From Ctenosaura bakeri (lineage: Eukaryota; Chordata; Lepidosauria; Squamata; Iguanidae): 64,000 bases of DNA. The position numbers and the translations under genes are program-made. The stretch is taken from assembly GCA_948474755.1 (NCBI GenBank), contig CAOLHI010000739.1, forward strand, positions 1 to 64,000, in the 5' to 3' direction. Below the pieces are notes generated by a model. It was not told the origin of the DNA. It searched no databases and was given only the letters and a program-made list of their open reading frames with translations. Every line of letters begins with the position of its first letter. Within the stretch, counting starts at the first letter, position 1. Below, in pieces: positions 23,239-36,100 of this stretch.

Positions 23239-26200
23239 GTAAGGTTTTCTTCACTACTTTCATTATTGTTACTACACCCTCTGTAGTTTGAACTGATTAC
23301 TTTTAAATTGCCTTTTGGTGTCATTGTTGCAAAAATAAATAAATAATAGTAATGGATTTATTCCTTCACAGAAATCAAACTTTTCTTTTAAGATATACTT
23401 GAATAAAATATAACCTTTCTCAAATTATCTATTGAAGTAGCTTGGATGTTATAATTATATAGAGATTGGCTTTCTAGTTAAACTGCATGGCTGTGCTTTT
23501 TCTATTTGTTAAAGCTGTAAATCAGCTTGGATGTATATACTGAGGGACAAAGTAGAAGCAGGTGGGTAAGAGTGGACTACAGTTTGCAGCATATGCAGAA
23601 TTAGCATGAAGAGAAAAGGCTAGTCACACCTCCTTCTATGCATTTAATCCAGATGTGCCTCTCCATGATTTTTTATACAAAAATAAAACAGGAAGACCCA
23701 GTCTCAGATTTCCCTTATGTCTGCTGTCTTGGACTCAAAGAAGTTACAGAAAAATACATAAAAATAATCTTCTTAGCAGCCTTGGTATTTAAAAAATAAT
23801 TAATTAAATTATCTTAAATTGACTCATCAGTATTTAACAAAAAGAAGCCATAACTTATTGTTGACTATTACAAAATTAATATTCCATTCATAAAATAAAC
23901 TGAAATCCAAATCGAAACTCGGACATCACAATTAGTGTCTTGGCTGTAAATGAAGTATAAATCAGTGAAAACCAAAGCATAGTAAGCATTTGAGACAGTG
24001 AAAAAAAGTTACAAAATGAACTGAGAGATATTTCTCCACTCTATGGACCCTATCACACTATGCCTTTATAATGCTGTTATTCCACTTTACTTTCCATGGT
24101 TCAATCCTCATAGAATCATAGAAATGTAGTGTTGGAAGAGACCACAGGGGCCATCCAGTCCAACCCCCTGCCATGCAGGAACACCCTCAAAGCACTCCCG
24201 ACAGATGGCCATCCAGCCTCTGCTTAAAAACCTCCAAGGAAGGAGACTCCACTACCCCCCCCCCGCAAGGCAGCATATTCCACTGCCAGACAGCCCTGAC
24301 TGTCAGGAAGTTCTTCCTGAGGTTCAGGTGGAATCTCCTTTCCTGCAGCAGAATTCCTGCAGAATTCCTATGGAATTCTGGGACTGGAAGTTGGAGGAGA
24401 GGCATTTAGAGTCCTCAGTCAGAGAGCTCTTGGGGTTCGCTAAACTACAACCCCCAGAATTCCATAGAATGTTTCCATGGCAGTGAAAGTGGAATGATAG
24501 TACTATAACAGTGCAATGTGATATGAACATATGTCTCAAACTTATTGCCTCTTATTCTCAATAGTAGAGTCTTCTTCCTGTGAGTGACTGCAGTTTGAAG
24601 AGTCATTCTGGTAACATGTTGTTGTTGTTGTTCTCATTGTTGTTGTGTGCCTTCAGATCATTTCTGACTTAGGGTGACCCTAAGGCAAACCTATCACAGA
24701 GTTTTCTTGACGAGATTTTTTCAGAGGGGATTTCATACTGCATTCTTCTGAGGCTGTGAGTGTGTGACTTGTCCAAGGTCACCCAGTGGGTATCCATGGC
24801 CAAATGAGGATTCAAATCCTGGTCTTCCAGAGTCCTAGTCCAGCACTTAAAACCCCGATACCATACTGGCTCTATTCAAGAAACTTACATTGGTGTTACT
24901 ACTTCTCTCAATTTTACAGAGCCTGACATTTTTCTGATACGTAATGAATACCTCAGTCTTTGCATACAATCTCAAAAAACTCGTTCCATCACCCTGGACA
25001 GTTGCAATAAGGACAATGAGTGGCAAAATTTTAAATGGGTTTCTGAAGACCAGATACTGAACATGGCAACAAAGCTGTGTCTAGCAGTGCCTTCGAAAAA
25101 CAATCAGGCTACACTCACACTCTCCCGCTGTAATAAGACCAATGGACTTCAGAAATGGACCTGCAGAAATGAGAGCCTTCTGGCACTTGAAAAGGAAGAT
25201 CTGTTTTTACAAGCGGTCAGTGGGCGTAAGGGTAAGGTTATACTCTCTAAAACATCAAACACAAAGAGTACCTGGACAGTCTATGGAACAAAAGACAGCT
25301 TGTGCTCCAAGGAATTTGAAGGTAAATTTCAAAGTCTAAATGCTGATTCTCTAAGCTATATTGTCTTCTATTTCAAATGTGGTGAATTGCCTGCGTTTAA
25401 GGACTAAATTGAACTTTAACGCTTCCAGTAATGCCAGTAAAAATCACAAAGTTGAAAGCTAAAAGAGCAATGCCTCATTTTTCTCTAGACCATATGGGAA
25501 GGAAATATTTAAATCTTCCTCCCTGCCATGGATCTAAGTAAAGAACATCCTCCCAGTGCCTACTCTTAGTCAAGGAGGAAACTAAAAGAGACACACACAC
25601 AAATCATGTCTCTGTGTTAAGTTAAAATCAGGAGTGTGTGATGATATGCTAGAGGATTGCACTTCCCATTCTGGCTATTGGTAATTCTGGTTGTGAAACT
25701 GTAGTCTACCAATCTCTGAAAAACAAGAGATTCCCTACTGGACTAAGAACAAATCTAGTCTAATTGAAGTAGTTTGACAGGAAACAGGTTGGCTGTTCAC
25801 ATTTGTAATTGCATGGATGGAAGTTTTTCTATTTATGGTAAGGATGCCACAAACAAAATACTAGTACCTTGGTGGATCATCAGAGGTATAGGCCATTTCC
25901 GCATGGGGTATTTGAAACGGTGCAGTCCGTCCTCCAGGGAGGACTTCTGCACCTGGGAGCAGACTGGGTCGGAACTACTTAATGTAGATCCGCACCTCAG
26001 CCTGCTCCGGAACGACCCCAAGTGGTCGTCCAGCGTGCTTTTGAAAGACCGGAAAAAGCAGGTATTTCAAAAGCATGGAGCGCGTCACTGCGAGCCTGCT
26101 CCCTTATGCAGATTCGCAGGCTCACACCAATGCGAGCCTGTGATGTGCTGGGGGCGGGCTTTAGGCTGGCGAGCTTCAGCAGTTGGTCAAGACCCTCAAC

Positions 26201-27049
26201 CAACTGGAAGTCACCATTTTCGACACTGGAGCAGTGCGGAGCGACGAACACGCACTGCTCCGGAACAGCCTGGACCGGACCAGAGTGCCAGAAGATCTAG
26301 TAAGTAGCGGCGTGGAGCAATTCCCTCGCCCCATGCGGAAATGGCCATTGTCTGGTAGAGTCAGTGGGTAGAAATTGGAAGTACTGGCATGCTACATACT
26401 CCTGAATGCATGTGTATGTATAGACATGTGTGTGCACAAGCACACACGCTTTATATTTACATCTGACCACAGTAGAGAGTTCTATACTGAGGAGTGTGTC
26501 TGTGTAATATCCTGCTAAATAGAGTTTAATAAACAGGGTTTAAATAACCCTGTTCTTACTTTAATTCTCTCTAGGTATTTTCTAGACTAACATACAGTGT
26601 TTATTTTATTTCCCTTTAGAGCTGTTTACTTTAGAAGGCAATGCCTTTGGAGCCCCCTGTGTATTCCCATTCAAGTATATGAATAAGTGGCATGTTAAGT
26701 GCATAACAGATGATGATGAAAATGCACAGCTCTGGTGTGGAACAACTGCAGATGTGGATAAAGACTCTCTAACAGGGTATTGTCCAGTGAAAGGTAAGAT
26801 CTTTGGAAGGTGATGTTTAAGTATGTGTGTGCTGCTTATAGATATCTTTCATGTATGTATATATGTGTATAGATAGATAGATACTGTATTTCCTGGTGTA
26901 TAAGACTCACTTCCCCCCCAAAAAAAATACTGTCTGAAAATGGGGTGTGTCTTATACTCTGGTGTGTTTATACGCCAGAAAATAGTATTTGCCAGTGTAT
27001 AAATGGGGTGCATCTTATACACAGGTGTGTCTTATATGCTGGCAAATAT

Positions 27050-27112
<63 letters not shown>

Positions 27113-30100
27113 TCACACACACACACTAATATGATGTTAATCCTGAGCTGTTATAGTATTTGTATGCTTAAAAGCAAACAATAAAACCCCAGAGGATATG
27201 GTGCTTAAAACATAGGCCATTCCCGCACTACACGGTTATAGTGCTATTATTCCACTTTCAACTTCCTATGGGATCCTGGAGTTTTCAGTTTAGGGAGGGA
27301 CCTTTAGAATTCTCAGTCAGAGAGCTCTTTGGCCTCAGTAAAATACAAACTCCAGAATTCTACAAGATGTTGAAAGCGGAATACTAGCACTATAAAAGTA
27401 TAGTGTGGGAATGGTCATAGTAAGATCAGTCATCAAGGCATAGAGAAAAATCTATAATGGTGCAACCTCTTACACCAAAGAGTCCAGTCCAGTCCAGTCT
27501 AGTCTGTAGTAAGTATAGTTGCCATGCCCAGAAGGTACCCCACAAAGCATAACAGAACACTATGTAGCATCATCTGAATTTCTGACCCCTGTATCATGGA
27601 GGTTCCATTCTGTACCAGCTGTACTAAACGGTCTGTAAAGCAGCCCTCCCCAGACTACATTACAATAGTAGGTTATCATAGCCTAATATAGACTATTATA
27701 TCAAAAGTGGAACTTCTCAATCTCAATGAAATGTTGCAAACATTGGTACTTAATCAGAGAAAGTCTCTTTATTGGAAACTGCCTATATTTTATAGAATCA
27801 AGTCATACCTTCCAATATTTCAGAAATGAAAACTGGGACATGTGTGGGCAAGCCACAACAGAGTGTGATCAAAAGTTTCTGGCCAGGCAGTAATAAGCAA
27901 AGATTATTAAAGAGAAAGAACACACAAAACTGCTATTTGAAGCAAGGAACCCCTGGAATTGATTCACCATCTTTAAGAAGGGCAAAACTCTATGTCTAAC
28001 TCTGTTGAGTTAATTCAGTGTGAACTACTTTAGCACTTTGAACTCAGTTTGAAGTAACTAAAGTAAGCTGAGGACATGGGGGGAATTGGAGGGGGAGGAA
28101 AGAGAAACTGGGACATTGTAAAAGCAGCCAAGAAAGCCAGAGGATTAATCAGTGTTGTCCCCGCCAAAAAAGTTGGATGGTATTTCAAGCTACCAGCTAC
28201 TGTCCACAACTGAATCTCTCTTCAAAGAAAGTTCTAACTTACACGAAATGCAAATTATCCATCTCAGCCTGAAAGTTTGGGCAAAAATAGTATGTTTCTT
28301 GTGCACACTATCATTTGTACTCTGGCAGTGTTCAGAACATTTCCTAGAACACAGGACTTCCTCTTTTGTGAGAGCTGACCACATGCCTCTGTCTAAGCAA
28401 ACTTTGCAGCTAGCGTCTATCATTTTGGAAGCAAAAGAGCTGACAGTTTGTATATATCCTGTAGATTCTATGGAGTTGCAGAGGTAAATTTGTAGGGTTT
28501 TTTTTTATAATCAACATATTGACAAGGACTTGTAAGCATCCAGAACTTGTACAATGCTGAAAGTACAGGGGAAAATGTTAGTATTCAATATAAGAGGGAA
28601 AGTCTGAATTCCAAAGACAAAAACTCCTAGGAGATGTTCACATGTTACATTCAAGACAAATGAAAGCACTGTTTAGGTATTTACTCCCCTCCAACTATCC
28701 CAATATGCCAGGGAGGGTCCCAATTAATCCTCTGTTGTCTCACTTTTTCAGCTGCTTTTAAAATGTCCCATTTTCTATCTTGTCTTTCCACTCTTCCCCT
28801 TTCTCCTCAATTGCTGCAAACTGACTTCAAAATGCAAAACTAGCTGGCACTCAATTAATTCAGCAGCGAGGAAAGGAGGGCAGAGGTGGGGACACAGTTT
28901 CGCCCTTCCCAGTAGGCTGAGGTAAGAGAAAACACCTGCAGCCTCTCCTAGTATATGTGTTCTTCCTCATTAATAACATTTACCATTTTCACCATGCTCT
29001 GATGTTGCTTGGCCATGTCTGTCCCGGTTTTCATCTGTGAAATGTTGATGGGTATGGTTTTGCTTAACCAGTTTAATCAACCTGCAGAGTGCCTGATCGT
29101 GGCTAATATAATTGCCTGGCACTAGAAAGATGGACTTTACATTAACTGATTTTGGACTTTGGAATTCTCTTCTAAGTGAGTCCTGTCTCACTTCCTCATC
29201 CACTTCCTTTTAGAGTTTAGTGAAAACCTTCCAGTCTATGAAGATATTTAATTCCAACCAGCTGTCTTATTCTGTCTCTCTCTTATTAGTGAACTATTGT
29301 ATTTTAATTTCAATTCCTCTTTTTATGTTTTGAAATTTAGTGGTTTATGTTTCAGTTGTAAGGATGCTGTTAATAGTCAAATGTTTTTTCCCTTAAACTT
29401 CCAAGAGGAAAGGCAGAGTGGAAATATTCTAAAGGCATATACCACAGTAGTTAGAGCTTGGAAAAATTATTTTTATTGGACAGCCCCCTGAGTTGTCCAG
29501 CCAAGATGACCACTGAGTGGGTGGGCTGAGAAATTCTGGAAGTCCTAGTCCAAAAAAGGAACTTTTCCAAGTTCTGAGAAATGGTGCTATATCTTATCTC
29601 ATGATTCACAACTGAAATTATATTATAAAATGCATTTATAAGGTTTTCTTCAAACAGCTTATATATACTTACAAACCCCATTTTCCCCTAACAACAATCC
29701 CAAGATGTCAGTTAGGCTGCAAGAGACAGAATGCTGAATCAACTGAGATTCATAGCTAACTGAATATTTGAGCTTCCATCTCCACTGTTCCTATCTGAAA
29801 ATTTAATCACTCTCATTTGTATGCACTGATCTAATGTTCTGATCATATATATGCTCTGGATTAAGACCCTAGAGACCAGGGTTCGATCCCCACCCAGCCA
29901 TGGAAGTCCACTGGGTGACCTTGGGTGTGTCCACACTTTCAGCCCCAGAAAACACTGTGATAAGTTCACCTTAGGGCTGCCATAAGTTGGAAATGACCTG
30001 AAGCTCCGTTGAATGAGGTGCAATACATTTTTTATAAATATACATAAATATGCATAATCCTGGGCATTGTTGCAAAAAAAAGGTCCTATCTATAGACTAT

Positions 30101-33100
30101 AGAAAAAATATCTCTATAGAGATAGGAACAGTGGAGCTGAAAATTAATCTAGGACAGGAAGACAATCTCTGTCTAGTTCTGGTTGTCACAGCAACTGAAG
30201 ACCTCTGAGGAGAAGGCTGAACAAGGGCAGCTGAGAAGAGTAGGAAAGGCTGTTTGAACAACAGAACAACCTGCTGTTGGACAATACTTTTTCTAGGACT
30301 ATCCTTTTGAGTGCTCTAGAATTCCTTGTCACACAAAGTAGTAGAATAAAATTGGGGATGGGGGAAAAAACCAGAAAAGTCCAGAAATTGCATTAGCAAT
30401 GTTATTCTGGCAAAATGGGATATACTTAGCAACAGCGTATTCAGTATATGTCCTAGGGGCCCACAAGAACAGCCTGGGAGCCTCTTGCAGCCTACAAGTT
30501 GCACTTTGCCTACCCCAGAATGCTGGGATGAAGAATCAAGGATTGCTCTCCATGTCTAGAAAGACAAGACTGAGGCCATTTCTTCACTACACTGTCATAG
30601 TGCTATCATTCCACTTTGAACATCCTGTGGAGTTCTGGAGTTTATAGTTTACTGAGGCCAAAGAGCTCTCTGGCTAAGAATTCAAAATGCCCCTCCCTAA
30701 ATTGCAAACCCCAGGATTCTGTAGAATGTTGAAAATGAAATAATAGCACTATAACGGTGTAGTGCAGAAATGGCCTGAGAGAAATGAATAAGCTATCTAT
30801 TGCCCAGGGCATAGCACACACTGAGGCCCTTTCCACACGGGGGTATTAAAATGGTGTAGTGAGACCTCTGACGGAGGTCGTCTACACCGTAAAATGGATT
30901 GGGGCAGATTACTTTAGTGTAATTCCACACCCCAATCCGTGCTAGGGCGACCGGAAGTGGCGCCGCCGCGTGCTTTTTAAAAACCACTTTTCATGTGGTT
31001 TTTAAAAAGAACGATCGTGCAGCCGCATGCAGCCCCGTCACAGCACCCAGTGTGGATTTGCAGGCGCGTGCAAGGGCGTGCCTGCAGATCTGCCGGGGTG
31101 GGCTTTCCAGTTGGTGAGCTTCTCTGGTTGGTGGAGAGCCTCCGCCAGTCGTAAGCCGCCATTTTGGGCACCGCAGGATGCTGCGGGATGCCGAGGAGTG
31201 TGGAGCAGCGAAAATGCGCTGCTCCATGTGGCGATGGTTTCAGGTAAGCTTCGTTTCAGGACGTCTCAGGACGTTTTTTCCTTCACATGTGGAAAAGGCC
31301 TGAGTTGGAAAAGAGAAGCACAGAGCAAATTGACAGTCCTTACATTAGCAAACCTGGAGAATATTAGACAACGCACCAAAAAATCATTTCCAAGTTTTCA
31401 CACACACACACACACACACACAGTGGATGGGGAGATAAAGAGAGAGAGAGAGAGAGCATCACATTGGGACTTATTTTAGCCTGACCAATAAGAGGTAAAA
31501 GTGTATTGCATACATATCACATGTCCTCTTTCCTGTCAACTGCCCCCAGTAAAAGGTAAGCTGGCTACCTCAGGAATGAAATGCTGAGGGAAGTAGAGTA
31601 GACTGAGCTATATGTACCACGTGATTTCCCCCTCCTCCCCTACAAGGTAGGACATTGCTTTTAGACGTGGTAGAGGACACTGTCACAACAGCACTTCTGA
31701 TTAGTGAAGAAAGATCCAAATTCCACTCTGTTTGGTATTTCTACGTGAAGTGGGAGGGGAGGGGAGGGGACACCGTCTCGTCTTTTCTCTCAGGCAGTAG
31801 ACCATCTTGGCCGAACTGCTCTATCAGATTCACACTTAATTGAACATGTGTACAGAGGGTTGTAGCCCTTTTCCGATGCCATGCCCATGATGTAGCCATT
31901 TAATAGAATGTGGTGGTTGATTGAATGGTGTACCAAAACAGACATCCCTACAGCAGACATTCACATATAAGCAAATTCCTGGTGGAATCTTCATCACGCT
32001 TGACTACATGGGCAAGTTTAAGTAGTCTGCCTCCTCTCAACCTTAATGTGCTCAAATATGTGTTAGATCAACCTCCCTCCCTCCTTCCTTCCTTCCTTCC
32101 TTCCTTCCTTCCTTCCTTCCTTGGCAATTATATCCCAAAAACAAATGTATAATACAACAGAACAAAAAATGCATAGTAAAACAGTAAAGGGAACCAAACT
32201 TAGGCCTCACTAGTAAGAAGCACCATTGACTTATAAAGATTGCCCACTGCTTTGCAACTGATATATTAGATGTTGTTGGCAGATAAACCATGGAAAAATG
32301 TTAGGGCACCAGCCCTTGACACTGTCAGGACACCAACCCTGAAGACTGGGTGACAACTCAGAAAATGATCAGGGCACCAACCCTGAAAACTGGTTGGGCA
32401 ACAACCCAGAAAAACAGTCAGAGCACCAACCCTGAAAACCATGAGGGAAAACTGTCAGGGCACCAACCCTGAAAACTGTTTGAAACTGTTAGAAAAAAAA
32501 CACATAGGGCCAGGCCTAAAATATTAAGTCCAAACGGACTACCTCATGTAGTCTACATGATTGCAGGTAAGCTCTGAATAAGCCTGGAAAGATTCCCAAT
32601 TTTGGCCAAAGAGACTCCCCTCCCTCAGCAAGAAAGCAGTCCAAACTACCTCTTACATGAGCAAAGGGAAGAACAGTTTATTGAAGGAAGGGAAGAGTTA
32701 AATAGGTTTGGGATGACAGTGATCTCATAAAGCATACAGCTCATGTGCAAGAATATTAAGAATACTTACTTTCCCAGGACTAGAATTCTGATACATAGTT
32801 GATAATACAGTAACTTCTGGTTAACAATCAACAACGAACCTTGATTCATATATGTATTCCTTCAGCAATGAAGTGTAAGCAATATTGTTACAGAAAGCGT
32901 GCTGGAAACCAATGCTGAGAACCTAGGAATTTGCTAAGTAATGTCAGCATAATTTTAAGCAGGACACGGGACTAACAACAGGAACTAGCTTTAAAGTCAA
33001 CTAGAATTCAAAATGGAGGACTTTAGTTAAGCAGATACAAAAAGACAAAGAGAGAGTTTCTTTACAGCTTAGACATTTAAGTAGGCAATACCCTCTGTGA

Positions 33101-36100
33101 ATTAAACTGATCTGGGCACTGAATCTCCTAACAGCCCTGCAGAGGAGACCAGGGACAAAGATGGGAAACACTGTCCATTTTGTCTGTACTCTTTTACTGC
33201 TAACAATGTGTGTGTGTGTGTTTTATTATTTTTGTTGTTATTCAATTGACATTATTAAATTAATAGCTACCATGATTATAGGTATTTAAGCACAATGCAA
33301 AATGTAGACAAGAACACAAGATGATCTTATCCAGAAGTTTAGAATCTAAATCAGGAGTTAGAAAGCTTTTTTTGGGGGGGGACACTCCTCTGTGAGCCTG
33401 ATGGTGCCAAGGGATATGGTCAAGAAGTGTTTCATCCAATTGTGCAGCTTAGTGGAGGATTTGTCTGTGCCACACCTTTCCTGATTTGGGAAGATGCACC
33501 AATGAACAAAGATGGCTCTCAACATGAGATTTAGGAGTGCTTGGAAGAGTCAATGCATTGTGCATTATTTGCAAGAAAGTGTGCTCACATGACCAAGGGC
33601 ATCCATTAGCTGTATGTGCAGATAGAAAGCTCAGAAGTGTAGGTTTCCCCAGTACCAAAACTCTGAATGTGAAGAGTCCAAGTGCTGGAGAAGCCTATAT
33701 GCATCAAGATCTATGGGTGCAGGCTTTTCCTCTGAAGATGAATGCATGGACATCATGGGTGGATGACAGCTGCTGTTCTACCTCATTGATATTTAATTAG
33801 GTGAGCAGAGCACATTCATGTGAATAAGGCACAGATTTCTATGTCTTTAATTTCTTCAGAAAAATTGTACTAAGATTATTTGATTTAAAAAGGTTCACTT
33901 CTAGATTTAACTTCACAGCTGACAATTTCATTATTGGATCCCTGTGTTTACAATGCTTACAGATGACCGTGCTGAATTCTTCTGGACCAGAAACCATTGG
34001 ACAGGAGATTTGTACCAAATCAATTCCCATTCAGCCCTAACATGGTACCAAGCAAGAAAAAGTTGTCAGCAACAAAATGCGGAATTACTGAACATAAAAG
34101 AGCTACATGAACAAATGTACCTGACAGGTATAAGATTATTAAGCATAACTTAAACTGTGATTAAGTTATCAAGACAGTTTTCTCATTAATAAATATTGTG
34201 CCAGCTGGAACTCATGATTTGAAGAATACAATATTTAAACTCTTTAAATGTAGATTATCCATTGTTCCTTAAATTGCTTAATTTTCTGGCAGCTCTTGAT
34301 ATAGTTATCAAATGTATGATAAATAGAAATGCATGTTTTGAATTATTACTTAGTTATCAATCAATCAATTACTTTATTTAAACTCTGTCTTTTCCCTATA
34401 CTGGGATGTTCTTAAAATATTTATTCTATGCTGTCATGGGATCTCAGGGCAGCCTATTAAGTAAAATCAGTGCTAACAAATTAAAACAATCTAAAACAAT
34501 AAAAACAATTTAAACTGACAAAAACAATAAACTAGTTGACAAACTAGTTAAACTAGTTTGCTAACGAGCTTTTCCATGTTGGTGAGGCAGCTTTGCTGAT
34601 TAGTTTCTCTTGAGACGAATCACTAAATAAATCAATAAATAAATCCCACAAAACAAAACCCTAGCAAACCTGATTACATCAAACTGAATTTTTTTTATTT
34701 CCATTATTATTCTTGAAGGTATTTATCCAATGCAGTGCTGCATTATGGATGCAAAAGATAAAAATAATCAGCAACCAAGGTTCACAACATCCCTCTTTAT
34801 CACCAGGTTTCCAAATTGACGGTGGACTCCATAGGACAAATGTCTGGAAAAATAGCCAAAGACAGGCTATCAACTTGTAGCTTTTATGGGCTTTCCCTGC
34901 ACTGTTGTAGGTTTCTAGTAAATAGGGAGAAAGAGACAAAGCAACTGATTTCTAGGCCTGATATTGGGGTAGGGGAATAAAGGAAAAAAGAAATTTGTTA
35001 GTTTTCTATATAGAGTGCAGAAGATCTTTTAACAGCAGAGTGAATAGTTTAGTGTGGCCTAAACTCTGTTTATAGCTGTGCTCAAGCTGTCTGCAAAGTA
35101 TTGGAATACAGTTGCCTTACTGCTATGAGGGCTTGTAGCGTGATATCTGTGAATAATCCATGACCCTCTCCATTACAGAATCTTAAGTAAATCAATCACA
35201 AGCTCCAGATGTGTAAGAACTACGCAAATGCAAGTAATTTTTTTTTTCTTTGACAGGATTAACAAGTAGTACAAATGCTGACTACTGGATAGGCCTTAAC
35301 AGTTTAGATTTTGACAGTGGATGGAAATGGACTGGCAACCAACCTTTCCGATATTTAAATTGGGCTTCAGGTAGGTGAATGCAGTAATTAAATACCAAAA
35401 ACCACCAGTGTTCAGTTAATATTCACTTAGAAATTGAAACCGCAAGAAGGGAGTTTATTGGAAGTAAAGAATAATTGCAAACTCCATTTTTCTTATCCGC
35501 AGTCGCGTAGGGATGTGGGGGCAGGGGAGGCAATTCGCCCCAGGCAGCAATGTTTTTGGGGCATTCCAGCCTGTAGCCATGCCCCCACTTGCCCTGGCCA
35601 TGCCCCCATGCATCGCAGCCATGCCCCGCGCACAGTGGCCACGCCCCTCATGCTGTAGCCCCACCTCTCCACACAGTCCAAGCTCCGCCACTGCTTATCT
35701 GAAGAAGTTCAGTTTAAGAATAGAATTAGGAGAAAGCATTTGAAAACAACTCTTTTGCAGCTTTCTTGTACTTATTCATAGGCAATGAGTTAATCAAAAC
35801 CCCTTTTCCCTAGATGAGTGGTATATCTTCTTATCTGTCAAATATCTGTCATTTACTCTCTCTTTGGTTCCTCCTATTTGTTTTTGTTTTGTCTTGTTTG
35901 GATCTCCATGGAATTTAGAGGCTTTATAGTGCTTCTAATCCAGTAATAGTGATGCAGAACCACCACAATTTTTGAAATAATACGAGTGTTGTCCAGATCG
36001 AATATAACAGCTATGTAATATAATTGTATGGTTACAAACTGCACCCCATAAACATATGAGGGAATTCTCAACTCTCATAGAGCTCCTACGTATTTCCCTC

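Noticed and set aside
25774..26307. Plus-strand frame of 177 codons
   Set aside because: Mostly within the GGCC-ended transposon 25891-26346; no protein similarity.
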